NCBI RefSeq assembly: GCF_023516215.1
Contig: NZ_CP097349.1
Coordinates: 4,056,001 to 4,117,500 of the forward strand
From: Cytobacillus pseudoceanisediminis
Lineage (GTDB): Bacteria; Bacillota; Bacilli; Bacillales; Cytobacillaceae
Length of the DNA: 61,500 bases
Direction of reading: 5' to 3'
Below are positions 21,578 through 28,967 of the stretch, piece by piece (the first letter of the stretch is position 1; the number at the start of each line of letters is the position of its first letter). Made by a program: the position numbers and the translations under genes. The notes under the pieces are model-generated. The model was given only the letters and a program-made list of their open reading frames with translations, had not been told where the DNA came from and made no database searches.

Positions 21578-21611
21578 AAAAGAGCGTCAGCCTTAGGCTG
21601 GCGTTTTTTTG
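21578..21611 (+). terminator. Terminator of the tRNA operon
   Basis: Plus-strand GCGTCAGCC TTA GGCTGGCGT hairpin followed by T7. Confidence 0.9.
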
Positions 21612-21685
21612 ATGGTTTTGGATGAATTTTTCTTCTTTCAGAACAGCAGTTACCTAGTAATTGATGAACCTTTTTTAATTGCTTT

Positions 21686-21762
21686 CCAGTTATCGGTCAC
21701 TTTGTCATGTTTAGCGGTCAGATTTTCAATAAATCGGTTACTTTTCCGGATTATCGGTCACT
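21686..21762. repeat. 20-21-nt periodic degenerate repeat block 1 (core ATCGGTCA)
   Basis: Core CGGTCA/CGGTTA occurs at 21694, 21715, 21735 and 21755: spacing 21, 20, 20. Units read TTATCGGTCACTT with variable linkers. It sits between two converging terminators (tRNA operon and yabR). Other bases of 21612-21823 hold nothing recognised. Confidence 0.6.
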
Positions 21763-21823
21763 TCGCGCTGCATTAAGATTTCACTATTAATAAGTTTCCA
21801 TCAGAAATTACTTCATTAAACAG

Positions 21824-21857
21824 CACAAAAAAACAAGCCCAATCGGACTTGTTTTCC
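21824..21857 (-). terminator. Terminator after yabR
   Basis: Minus-strand AACAAGTCCGATTGGGCTTG hairpin followed by T7. Confidence 0.85.
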
Positions 21858-21887
21858 ATCCTGCTATATAGATCAATCAGCAGCAAG

Positions 21888-22343
21888 TTATCCTCGTTTA
21901 GCGCCTCTTCCTCCGCGTTTGGATTCAGTATGGCGTTTTAGCGATGACAGACGATCTTCGCTGTCCTTTAGGAAACGAGCCATTTTGGCTTCAAAGTTTT
22001 CTTTAGGGCGATGGTCGTTTGATCGGTTTTGGCGAGGTCGGCCAGAGTTTGAATTAGGTCTGAATTCTTTTCTGTCGCCTCTTTCAGGTCTTTCAGAACG
22101 CTCAGGCCGGTCTTTTGCCTTTTTGATGGATAATCCAATCTTGCCGTCCTTTTCGACATTAATGACTTTCACTTCAACCATATCACCCACTTTGAGGTGC
22201 TCATTAATATCTTTTACATACTTGTCAGCGACTTCACTTATGTGCACCAGACCCGTTGAGCCTTCCGGCAGCTCCACAAATGCTCCGAATTTTGTAATGC
22301 CTGTGACCTTTCCTTTTAACTTGCTGCCTACTTCGATTGACAT
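21888..22343 (-). CDS. yabR: S1 RNA-binding domain protein, YabR-like
   Basis: 151 residues: one S1 domain at about 1-75 (GSKLKGKVTGITKFGAFVEL, GLVHISEVAD, GDMVEVKVINVEKDGKIGLS) followed by a disordered, strongly basic tail rich in RPER repeats and GGRGAKRG. Such general-stress GSP13/YabR type proteins associate with RNA or ribosomes; exact role is unknown. It has its own promoter inside the 3' end of divIC and its own terminator, so it can be transcribed apart from divIC. Confidence 0.88.
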   Translation of the reverse strand: MSIEVGSKLKGKVTGITKFGAFVELPEGSTGLVHISEVADKYVKDINEHLKVGDMVEVKVINVEKDGKIGLSIKKAKDRPERSERPERGDRKEFRPNSNSGRPRQNRSNDHRPKENFEAKMARFLKDSEDRLSSLKRHTESKRGGRGAKRG

Positions 22344-22572
22344 TAAAAAAATTGCCTCCTTGAAAGATATAAAGTGAAACTTCCATCAGGTGCTGCAAAA
22401 TACATCCTCAGCTCAGTCCAGCTGTACAGAATTATATTTTCATACATATTCACTGATGGGGAGTTGAACTTACCGGACCTTTACAGACAGTTCCCTTTTT
22501 ACTAACTTCATTAGGTTTAACTTACTTTAAACGAAGGGGTACTGCCTGTTAATCTGCGATAAATCAAACTTA

Positions 22573-23025
22573 CTATATATTATACAGAAACCAAAAAAAG
22601 AGTGTCAATATAGCGTCAATCGGCCTTTTTTCCTTTTTCTTTTCTTTTTCCGTCTCTTCTTCAGGGAGGTTAAAAATGATTTCGTTATTGTCGGATAGGA
22701 AGTAATCTTTGCGGGCAAGCTTCGCGATATACTCATCATCATTCAGCTTAACAATTTCTTCTTCGAGCATGACTTCCTTTTTCTTAAGGTCAGAAAGCTC
22801 CTGGTCAAGCCGGGTTTTCTCTTCCACTTTTTCTTCCAGAGCAGCAGACTGCGAAACGAGTGTGGAAATCATAAAAAATGAAACGACGGCTGCCAGTGTG
22901 AAAAATGCCGCTAATCTGCGAAATAATAGCTTTTTCTTACGGCCCGCACTGATCTCTGCTGCTTCCTGCTGTTTAACATAGCTGGTTTCCATTTTGGCTA
23001 CATTTTTCTTCTTGGTGGCACTCAC
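22573..23025 (-). CDS. divIC: Cell division protein DivIC (FtsB-like)
   Basis: Bitopic divisome protein acting with FtsL and DivIB. 150 residues as read: basic cytoplasmic N-terminus, one membrane segment (LAAFFTLAAVVSFFMISTLV, about 38-57), then an external coiled coil (LEEKVEEKTRLDQELSDLKK) and the DUF/FtsB end LARKDYFLSDNNEIIFNLPE. The last ~15 residues (RPIDAILTLFFWFLYNI) read through a sigma-A promoter and are not family-like; adding one A to the A6 run near 22626 would end the protein at KKAD. So the true stop is probably about 22610 and a further homopolymer error is suspected. Confidence 0.88.
   Translation of the reverse strand: MSATKKKNVAKMETSYVKQQEAAEISAGRKKKLLFRRLAAFFTLAAVVSFFMISTLVSQSAALEEKVEEKTRLDQELSDLKKKEVMLEEEIVKLNDDEYIAKLARKDYFLSDNNEIIFNLPEEETEKEKKKEKRPIDAILTLFFWFLYNI
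22579..22608 (-). promoter_or_regulatory. yabR promoter overlapping the divIC 3' end
   Basis: Minus strand TTGACA (22608-22603), 18-bp spacer, TATAAT (22584-22579). Leaves a ~230-nt leader before yabR in which I see no named riboswitch. Confidence 0.75.
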
Positions 23026-23040
23026 TTCCGCACTCCCTCC

Positions 23041-23673
23041 TTACTCTTTAGGTTTCTTCCACTTTGCAATCCATTTTAAAACATAATTCTTTATCAGCTG
23101 TAAATATCCTGCCAATTTATTATATAACTTCTCGACTGTTTTTTTAATCTTTTTCGGCAATAACTTCCACAAAAGTGACAAAATCCATTTGACAGGCAGA
23201 AAAACCACTTTCAAGATGAACCAAAAGACTCGAAGTATGACTTTTAAAAGGGAATAAAGTCCTTTTCCAAGCATAACGGCTATCGCAATTAACGCCATAA
23301 TAAGACCCTGGATGGGCTTATAGATGAGCAAAGTAATGGTCTTCACGAAAAAGCGGTATATGGAGATCGCCATCCGGATGGATATCTCCAATACCCGCAG
23401 ATACATTTTCTTAAATAAACTTTGATAAGCGGCAAAACCGCACAGCAAAGCAATGAAAATATAAAACCTTAACTCGCCTTGATTCACCAGAAATAAAATA
23501 TAGAAGATTGCCAGGCCCTGGACGAGCCAAAAAAGAATATCATTAATAAATACAAGCCAGCTTTTCCGCCTGGTTCTTTGCAGGAAACGATTATACGTAT
23601 CAAGGGCAGCCCCAAATACACTTCCCATGCCGATCATTGCCAGCATGGTCACAAATTGAGTGGTCAGTGTCAT
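23041..23673 (-). CDS. yabQ: Spore cortex membrane protein YabQ
   Basis: 210-residue integral membrane protein with about four to five hydrophobic segments: FVTMLAMIGMGSVFGAAL, DILFWLVQGLAIFYILFLV, YIFIALLCGFAAY, then IQGLIMALIAIAVMLG and VFWFILKVVFLPVKWILSLL; basic C-terminus WIAKWKKPKE. In B. subtilis it is made in the mother cell under sigma E and is needed for cortex formation. It overlaps yabP by 4 nt and lies 15 nt before divIC, so divIC can also be read from the sporulation transcript. Confidence 0.88.
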   Translation of the reverse strand: MTLTTQFVTMLAMIGMGSVFGAALDTYNRFLQRTRRKSWLVFINDILFWLVQGLAIFYILFLVNQGELRFYIFIALLCGFAAYQSLFKKMYLRVLEISIRMAISIYRFFVKTITLLIYKPIQGLIMALIAIAVMLGKGLYSLLKVILRVFWFILKVVFLPVKWILSLLWKLLPKKIKKTVEKLYNKLAGYLQLIKNYVLKWIAKWKKPKE

Positions 23674-23972
23674 CGGAACAACTTGCTAAAGAAGCCTTTA
23701 GCTTTATCTCCATTCTGATCGTCAATATAAACAAGGTCAAATACCTTCCCCTTGATGGAAACAATTCCCTTGTCCACATCCAGATTCTTCATCTGCAGGT
23801 TCTGCCCTCTAATCGCCAGGAAACCCATCACCGTCTCCAGCAAAAATTCTTCATTATCAAAGCTTTCGACCTGTTTAACGCCAGTAATATCGAGCAGTCT
23901 TCTGCCTCTCATAATGACATCGTGTTCCTGAGTATTGGTTTTGTTTGAACTTGACTCATAATATTGACTCAT
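23670..23972 (-). CDS. yabP: Sporulation protein YabP
   Basis: 100-residue soluble protein of the YabP/YqfC family; typical pieces are HDVIMRGRRLLDITGVKQVESFDNEEFLLET and FLAIRGQNLQMKNLDVDKGIVSIKGKV. No catalytic motif. In B. subtilis it is a sigma E sporulation gene co-transcribed with yabQ. ATG 23972 follows GGGGGATG. The C-terminal GFFSKLFR overlaps the yabQ start. Confidence 0.88.
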   Translation of the reverse strand: MSQYYESSSNKTNTQEHDVIMRGRRLLDITGVKQVESFDNEEFLLETVMGFLAIRGQNLQMKNLDVDKGIVSIKGKVFDLVYIDDQNGDKAKGFFSKLFR

Positions 23973-24055
23973 TATTCATCCCCCGCAATCAGCATAGTAC
24001 AACCTTTTTGTACATGTTTATGAAAAGGGGAATTAAAATAGAACAAGCCAATAGG

Positions 24056-24078
24056 AAAAGCGGAGGCGCTGCTGAATT
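24056..24078 (+). repeat. Fragment of the stem-loop repeat (left end only)
   Basis: GGAAAAGCGGAGGCGCTG matches the left end of the family, but no right end follows. It may be a remnant. Confidence 0.4.
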
Positions 24079-24113
24079 TGAAAAATGATACGGATGAAAT
24101 TACGCTAAATTAA

Positions 24114-24210
24114 GATTTAACGGCCAATATGAAGATTTTATCGGCCTAAAACGGGAATTTAACGGCCAGCAACGCTCTTTTATCGGCCGAAACCGATAGT
24201 TTAACGGCCA
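24114..24210. repeat. 21-nt periodic degenerate repeat block 2 (core CGGCC)
   Basis: CGGCC occurs at 24121, 24142, 24163, 24184 and 24205, exactly 21 nt apart five times, with alternating flanks TTTAACGGCC and TTTTATCGGCC and otherwise unrelated linkers. Sits in the 256-nt gap between rqcP and yabP, whose other content is a repeat fragment at 24056. Confidence 0.75.
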
Positions 24211-24229
24211 ATCTCCATAGGAGCAGGCC

Positions 24230-24496
24230 TTATGCTTCCGATTCAACCTTCTCTTCTTTAACAATCGAGTACATTTCCGCCGCTTCTTCCTTGCGGGTCG
24301 TTTCCTGCAGGCGCTCCACTTTGACCGTTACCAGCTTCTGCCCGAAGCGGATTTGAAGTTCATCGCCCACTTTAACGGTTGAGCTCGCTTTGGCCTGCTG
24401 TCCATTTATGGAGATCCTTCCCTGATCGGAGACTTCTTTTGCCAGTGTTCTTCTTTTTATAAGCCTTGATACTTTTAAGAATTTATCTAATCTCAT
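24230..24496 (-). CDS. rqcP: S4-domain ribosome quality-control protein RqcP (YabO)
   Basis: 88 residues, almost all one S4 RNA-binding domain: [21 protein letters not shown], then [24 protein letters not shown]. In B. subtilis RqcP binds the 50S subunit with RqcH and drives poly-alanine tailing of stalled nascent chains; close relative of Hsp15. Acidic tail KEEKVESEA. 17 nt after yabN, so likely same transcript as yabM-yabN. Confidence 0.93.
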   Translation of the reverse strand: MRLDKFLKVSRLIKRRTLAKEVSDQGRISINGQQAKASSTVKVGDELQIRFGQKLVTVKVERLQETTRKEEAAEMYSIVKEEKVESEA

Positions 24497-24513
24497 CTAT
24501 TGCCACTCCTCTA

Positions 24514-25968
24514 TTAGTAACCTTTGGATTTTGCCTCATTCCAGAATTCATCGAGCTGCTCGAGTGTAAAGTCTTCAAATTTACTGCCGCTCATCATTAC
24601 CCGTTCTTCCACAAAAGTAAAACGGCGGATGAATTTTTCATTGGTTTTTCTCGCAGCTTCTTCGGCATCAATTTTATAGAAACGCGCAATATTTACAAGC
24701 GCAAACAGGATATCGCCAAATTCCGCCTCCATCTCGGGGCTTAAGTTCACGGCTTCCTTCTCGAATTCAGCAATCTCTTCTTTTACCTTCTCCCAGGCAG
24801 GCTCAACTTCCTTCCAGTCAAAACCGACTTTTGCTGCTTTTTTCTGAATTTCAGCCGCTCTCATTAAGTTCGGGAATGATTTCGGGACAGAATCCATCAT
24901 GGATTCCTGCTTTTCACCCTTTTCTTCCTGCTTAATGCTCTGCCAATTTTTAAGCACCTCTTCTTCATTTTCTGCCTGTATATCACCAAAGACATGAGGA
25001 TGACGGCGGACCATTTTTTCAGAAAGTCCTTCGATCACATCATCGATGGTAAAATAACCTTCGTCTTCGCCAATCTGTGCATGCAGCATCACCTGGAGAA
25101 GGACATCTCCCAGTTCTTCTGTCATATGCTCGCTATCTTCATTATCGATTGCTTCAATCAGCTCATAGGCTTCTTCAATTAAATATTTCTTCAATGATTC
25201 ATGAGTTTGCTTTTTATCCCATGGGCATCCGTTTGGCCCCCGCAGTTCCGCAATAATGCTCCGCAGTTTTGAAAAATCTTTATAGAGGACTGCATCATTT
25301 TTTACAGGAGGCACATATACAGAAGTTAAGTTATTCAGTTCCATATTATGATCCAGTTCATGCAGCTGTACTTGTTTAATAACCTCATCCTTGCTGCCGG
25401 CAGCTGTTACAATATAAACCGCGTAATCGTAAGGCAGCTTTTCCATCAGTGTCAGCTTGACGTCGCTCGCAACAAACTGGTCATAAACCTGTCCAATGAT
25501 GACGTGCTGGGCCACCTGGATCTCATCTCTGTTTAAATCGGTTCCATCCAGAAGCTGAAATCCTTCGATCGGATCAATTTTCAAAGCCTGAAATAAAGGA
25601 TCAAGGAAGCTTTGTCCTCCTTCGATCATAATCTCAATGCCTCTCTGCGGAGCACGCTCTATGAGAAGCTGCACCGTACGTTCCGCAACAAGCGGATGTC
25701 CTGGAACTCCATATGTAATCTCTTTGGCAAGGGCTTCTTCCAGGAGGAATTCACAAATTTCCTCATACACTTCTTCGAATTTCTCATGTTTTTCGTAGAT
25801 ATGATCAAAAGACTGATATGTCAGCCCTTCTTGTTCGAGATCCCGCAGAACCGGATGCTCCTTTGTCCGCAGGTACAAGACCTTTGCCTGTTTAAGTTTT
25901 CGATATACGCCAAAAGGAAGCTGATCCAAGTCTCCTGCTCCAAGCCCGAGAATGGTTATTTTTTTCAT
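24514..25968 (-). CDS. yabN: Tetrapyrrole methylase-like / MazG nucleotide pyrophosphohydrolase fusion (YabN)
   Basis: 484-residue two-domain protein. Residues 1-230 resemble SAM-dependent tetrapyrrole methylases (MKKITILGLGAGDLDQLPFG, VPGHPLVAERTV). Residues 235-484 are MazG with two similar halves: GCPWDKKQTHESLKKYLIEEAYELIEAID with the metal-binding ExxED (EELGDVLLQVMLH), then EFGDILFALVNIARF. MazG removes non-canonical NTPs; the methylase half has no proven substrate. ATG 25968 is chosen with GGAG 12 nt upstream; an ATG 12 nt earlier abuts that site and overlaps yabM. Confidence 0.92.
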   Translation of the reverse strand: MKKITILGLGAGDLDQLPFGVYRKLKQAKVLYLRTKEHPVLRDLEQEGLTYQSFDHIYEKHEKFEEVYEEICEFLLEEALAKEITYGVPGHPLVAERTVQLLIERAPQRGIEIMIEGGQSFLDPLFQALKIDPIEGFQLLDGTDLNRDEIQVAQHVIIGQVYDQFVASDVKLTLMEKLPYDYAVYIVTAAGSKDEVIKQVQLHELDHNMELNNLTSVYVPPVKNDAVLYKDFSKLRSIIAELRGPNGCPWDKKQTHESLKKYLIEEAYELIEAIDNEDSEHMTEELGDVLLQVMLHAQIGEDEGYFTIDDVIEGLSEKMVRRHPHVFGDIQAENEEEVLKNWQSIKQEEKGEKQESMMDSVPKSFPNLMRAAEIQKKAAKVGFDWKEVEPAWEKVKEEIAEFEKEAVNLSPEMEAEFGDILFALVNIARFYKIDAEEAARKTNEKFIRRFTFVEERVMMSGSKFEDFTLEQLDEFWNEAKSKGY

Positions 25969-25976
25969 AAAGCGAT

Positions 25977-27584
25977 TCATCTCCTAGTCTTTTTGGGAAG
26001 CAAGAACATGAGTTTGCTTCCAAGCGGAAGCAGAGCAAGCTCTTCCTCTTTAAAAGTATTGCCTTTAAATATGATATACAAATACGTTAAGGCCCCCAGC
26101 GCTACGCCGCTTAATGCCTGGAATCCGGCAAACATTCTGCCCGGATCCGGTATTGGCAGCATGGCTGTGGCCTGAAGATACAGCTGCAAAACAACCGACA
26201 TCATCAAAGCAGCAAATCCGGCCACCAATAAAAAGCGCAGAGAAATCAATGATATCTTCAAATATAAACGAAGCTTTGCAATAAGAAAAATTAAGACGGC
26301 AGCAAGCGCCAGGCACGATGCGGCCGCTGCACCTGCTGTGCCGTAAGAAGGAACCAATAGGATGTTCAGGCCAAGTTTCACGGCAAATCCCATCAAAATA
26401 GCCGCTGCCGGGAAAAAGATAAATCCCAGTCCCTGCAGGATGCCTGTGATTGTGATGATCAGGCTGCTCAGCAAGATCAGCAGACTAAGAATCGCCAGGA
26501 CATCCGATCCTGACGAGTTTTCAAACAGCATAATATTTGCAGGCGTTATGATATTCCATAGGCCAGCCGTTGCTGCAGCACCAACAAGAATGCCGATTTG
26601 AAGGGCAAGTCTGATTTTATTATGAAGAAATGCAGGCTGATTTCTCATTTTTTCTTTGGAAATGAGCGGCACCAGCGACAGGGACATGGATGTTGCCACA
26701 ACAATGCCCAGCTGGATAATCGGCTGTCCGCGGTCATACACACCTTTCAGCGCCTTCGCTTCCTCTCCTTCAATTCCGGATGTTAATAAAAGCGAGTATA
26801 AATTGAACGAATCTGCCAGCTGAATGAAAATAAGCACGAGACTGCTGATGCAGATGGCAAATCCCTGTATGATAATCGTTTTGGCCAGCTTGCCGCTTTG
26901 TCTAAAATCGATGGCAATGGCGGACGGCAGGTTTTTTCTTTCTTTTATATAAAAGAAGGTGATTAAAATCAGGATGGCAATAAGTCCGCCGGTTATGGCA
27001 CCAAAAAGGGCCCCGCTTCCCACCATGTATAGAGAATTTCCTCCCTTAACAAGCAAATAAGCAGCGAGCAGGATGGTAATGACTCTGACAAGCTGTTCTC
27101 CTACCTGGGAGACTGCGGTTGGAACCATATCTCCTGTGCCTTGAAAATATCCCCGGAAAAGGGACAGAATCGGGAAAAGGAGAAACATGGCTGCCACCAC
27201 TCTGAGTAAGATCGCCAGCTTCGGATCGCCCATCCTGACAGCCAGCCAGTCCGAACCCCAATACAGAATGGAGAACCCGATAAAACCTATTATGGACAGA
27301 ACAAAGGCAGAAACGGCAAATAAGTTCTGAATATCCTTCTCTTTCTTTAGAGCGGCCTGCTCGGCATAAAGCTTTGAAATAATGACAGGAAATCCATATG
27401 TAGATAACACGATAATGATTCCATAGAACGGATAAACCTGCTGATATATATAAAACCCTACATCCCCAACGATATTTTGAAAAGGGACCCGGTAAACAGC
27501 ACTCAAAATTTTTGTAATCAGGGCAGCGATCGTAAGGATAAACGCTCCTTTAAACAAATCGCCAGATGTCTGAACGGGCTTCAA
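25977..27584 (-). CDS. yabM: Polysaccharide/lipid-linked exporter, SpoVB/MurJ-like (YabM)
   Basis: 535-residue MOP-superfamily flippase-like membrane protein with about 14 hydrophobic segments, from GAFILTIAALITKILSAVYRV to GVALGALTYLYIIFKG. The N-terminal pattern RVPFQNIVGDVGFYIYQQVYPFYG is typical of the SpoVB/YabM/YkvU group, which move lipid-linked cell-wall or spore-cortex precursors. A TTG at 27584 is preferred because AAGGAG lies 8 nt upstream. Overlap with yabN is either slight or none. Substrate unknown. Confidence 0.88.
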   Translation of the reverse strand: MKPVQTSGDLFKGAFILTIAALITKILSAVYRVPFQNIVGDVGFYIYQQVYPFYGIIIVLSTYGFPVIISKLYAEQAALKKEKDIQNLFAVSAFVLSIIGFIGFSILYWGSDWLAVRMGDPKLAILLRVVAAMFLLFPILSLFRGYFQGTGDMVPTAVSQVGEQLVRVITILLAAYLLVKGGNSLYMVGSGALFGAITGGLIAILILITFFYIKERKNLPSAIAIDFRQSGKLAKTIIIQGFAICISSLVLIFIQLADSFNLYSLLLTSGIEGEEAKALKGVYDRGQPIIQLGIVVATSMSLSLVPLISKEKMRNQPAFLHNKIRLALQIGILVGAAATAGLWNIITPANIMLFENSSGSDVLAILSLLILLSSLIITITGILQGLGFIFFPAAAILMGFAVKLGLNILLVPSYGTAGAAAASCLALAAVLIFLIAKLRLYLKISLISLRFLLVAGFAALMMSVVLQLYLQATAMLPIPDPGRMFAGFQALSGVALGALTYLYIIFKGNTFKEEELALLPLGSKLMFLLPKKTRR

Positions 27585-27625
27585 TTGCCCATCTCCTTCC
27601 AATTGAATTCGAAAGTATTATAGCA

Positions 27626-27890
27626 CATTGGGGCTTTATGCGCGGATTTACCAGGATTGCACGCGTTGTTTTTCGGTTCTGCGCGGGTTTCGTATTTTTT
27701 CGGGCGGATATCCTTGGGTTGCGCGCGCTCACTATCCTTGTGCGCGGGAAATCTTTGTTTTCGCGCGTCAATTTTTCGGTTACGCGCGGGTTCGGGGTTC
27801 TTGTGCGCGAATTCCTCTGAATTGCGCGCGCGATCTGCTTTATGCGCGGAAGTACCTGTTTTATGCGCGCTCCTCGATTACGCGCCGGTC
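27626..27890. repeat. 21-nt periodic degenerate repeat block 3 (core GCGCG)
   Basis: About twelve units, each centred on (T/A)GCGCG: centres near 27642, 27663, 27683, 27704, 27724, 27745, 27766, 27787, 27808, 27828, 27847 and 27868, so spacing is 21 nt with single-base slips. Linkers of 13-16 nt differ in every unit. It fills the yabM-spoVT gap down to the spoVT terminator; 27891-27971 holds nothing else I recognise. Confidence 0.8.
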
Positions 27891-27971
27891 CAGGGCTTTT
27901 GTGTGTTGGCGCAACTCACTTACTTTCTGTGCTGAATACCCGGTTTACGTGCCCGCCATCCCCGAGCCCAA

Positions 27972-27998
27972 AGAAAAAGGCAGCATTCCGCTACCCCT
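27972..27998 (-). terminator. Terminator after spoVT
   Basis: Minus-strand GGTAGCGGAATGCTGCC hairpin followed by T5. Confidence 0.8.
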
Positions 27999-28016
27999 TT
28001 CATTAAGTATCCATTT

Positions 28017-28553
28017 TTATGATTCCATTTGTCTGGCCAGGAAGCCTGCTGCTGTTTCAACTGCTTTTTGTTCCACGTCGCCCAGTGAATCTTCTTTTGC
28101 AAAAATGATAACTGCTCCAATTGGGTCGCCGTTTGCAATGATTGGGCCGATTGTATAAGCGGAGGAAGATTCTGTGTTCCCGTCTACAAGCGAGATGTCG
28201 CCTGACTGGTTAACCAGGACTGAACTGCGCTCTTCCATTGTTTTTTCAACAAGATCGCTTATGTTTTTGTTTAAGTAATCCTTTTTAGAACCTCCTGCAA
28301 CAGCAATGTAAGTATCTCTGTCACAGATTAACACTGGATTTCCCAGGCTGTCATATAATGCTTCTGCATATTCTTTTGCAAAATCGCTCAGTTCACTGAT
28401 TGGTGAATATTTCTTTAAGATGACTTCTCCATCACGATCTACGAAAATCTCCAGCGGGTCCCCCTCACGAATACGCAGTGTTCTGCGGATTTCTTTAGGA
28501 ATGACTACACGACCCAAATCATCGATTCGACGAACTATACCTGTTGCTTTCAT
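28017..28553 (-). CDS. spoVT: Stage V sporulation regulator SpoVT
   Basis: Forespore transcription factor that tunes sigma G dependent genes. 178 residues: AbrB-type swapped-hairpin DNA-binding domain at 1-53 (MKATGIVRRIDDLGRVVIPK, IREGDPLEIFVDRDGEVILK) and a C-terminal GAF-like domain. ATG 28553 follows GTGAGG and gives the family length exactly. Its N-terminal domain resembles the abrB product in this window. A repeat copy separates the gene from its candidate sigma G promoter at 28793-28821. Confidence 0.96.
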   Translation of the reverse strand: MKATGIVRRIDDLGRVVIPKEIRRTLRIREGDPLEIFVDRDGEVILKKYSPISELSDFAKEYAEALYDSLGNPVLICDRDTYIAVAGGSKKDYLNKNISDLVEKTMEERSSVLVNQSGDISLVDGNTESSSAYTIGPIIANGDPIGAVIIFAKEDSLGDVEQKAVETAAGFLARQMES

Positions 28554-28585
28554 CCAACGTTGCCTCACTTTCATCTGATGATTTA

Positions 28586-28706
28586 ATAGAAAAGCGGAAG
28601 TGCCTTGCTCACTCCTGACAAGCATAAGAAGAATCACACAGGAAATCCCGATTTCTAAAGTGATTTGACTTATGACTCAAGGGGCTAGGCGCTGGAGCTA
28701 GACAAC
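28586..28706 (+). repeat. Stem-loop interspersed repeat, copy E (long form)
   Basis: About 120 bp; left end GAAAAGCGGAAGTGCCTTGC, right end AAGGGGCTAGGCGCTGGAGC; inner arm AATCACACAGGAAATC / GATTTC. Lies in the spoVT 5' leader, 18 nt from its Shine-Dalgarno. Confidence 0.8.
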
Positions 28707-28792
28707 TCTAACACCAGCTCAGCACTTACTCTTTCCTCTTTTGGCTATGATCCATAATTGGGAGAAAATGAATGCATCGCCATGTTTGAACT

Positions 28793-28821
28793 TAGTATCT
28801 TTCATATGGAAAGTTATATAC
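28793..28821 (-). promoter_or_regulatory. Candidate sigma G promoter of spoVT
   Basis: Minus strand GTATA (28821-28817), 17-bp spacer, GATACTA (28799-28793), close to the sigma G pattern with CATACTA -10. It would give a ~230-nt leader that includes repeat copy E. The rest of 28707-28967 shows nothing further, and no terminator for mfd was found. Confidence 0.45.
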
Positions 28822-28967
28822 GTGCACAAAAACTTTTTCTCATAGATGTTATTCATTCCAAAACCGGATAAACATTCCAAATGATCCTTCAACTTAAAAT
28901 TACCCTCGTCAGAAAGAGATAAACATTTCTATTGTTTCATTTTATTGACAGTGATATTTCCATAAAT

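Noticed and set aside
21686..28000. The phased blocks as CRISPR arrays
   Set aside because: Cores are only 5-8 nt, there is no exact repeat of 23 nt or more, linkers are too short to be spacers and no cas gene is in the window.
27628..28158. Plus-strand open frame of 176 codons with a heptad-like (Y/C)ARxxxx peptide
   Set aside because: The heptad follows mechanically from the 21-nt DNA period; other frames through the same block also stay open. It runs antisense into spoVT and through its terminator, with no ribosome site.
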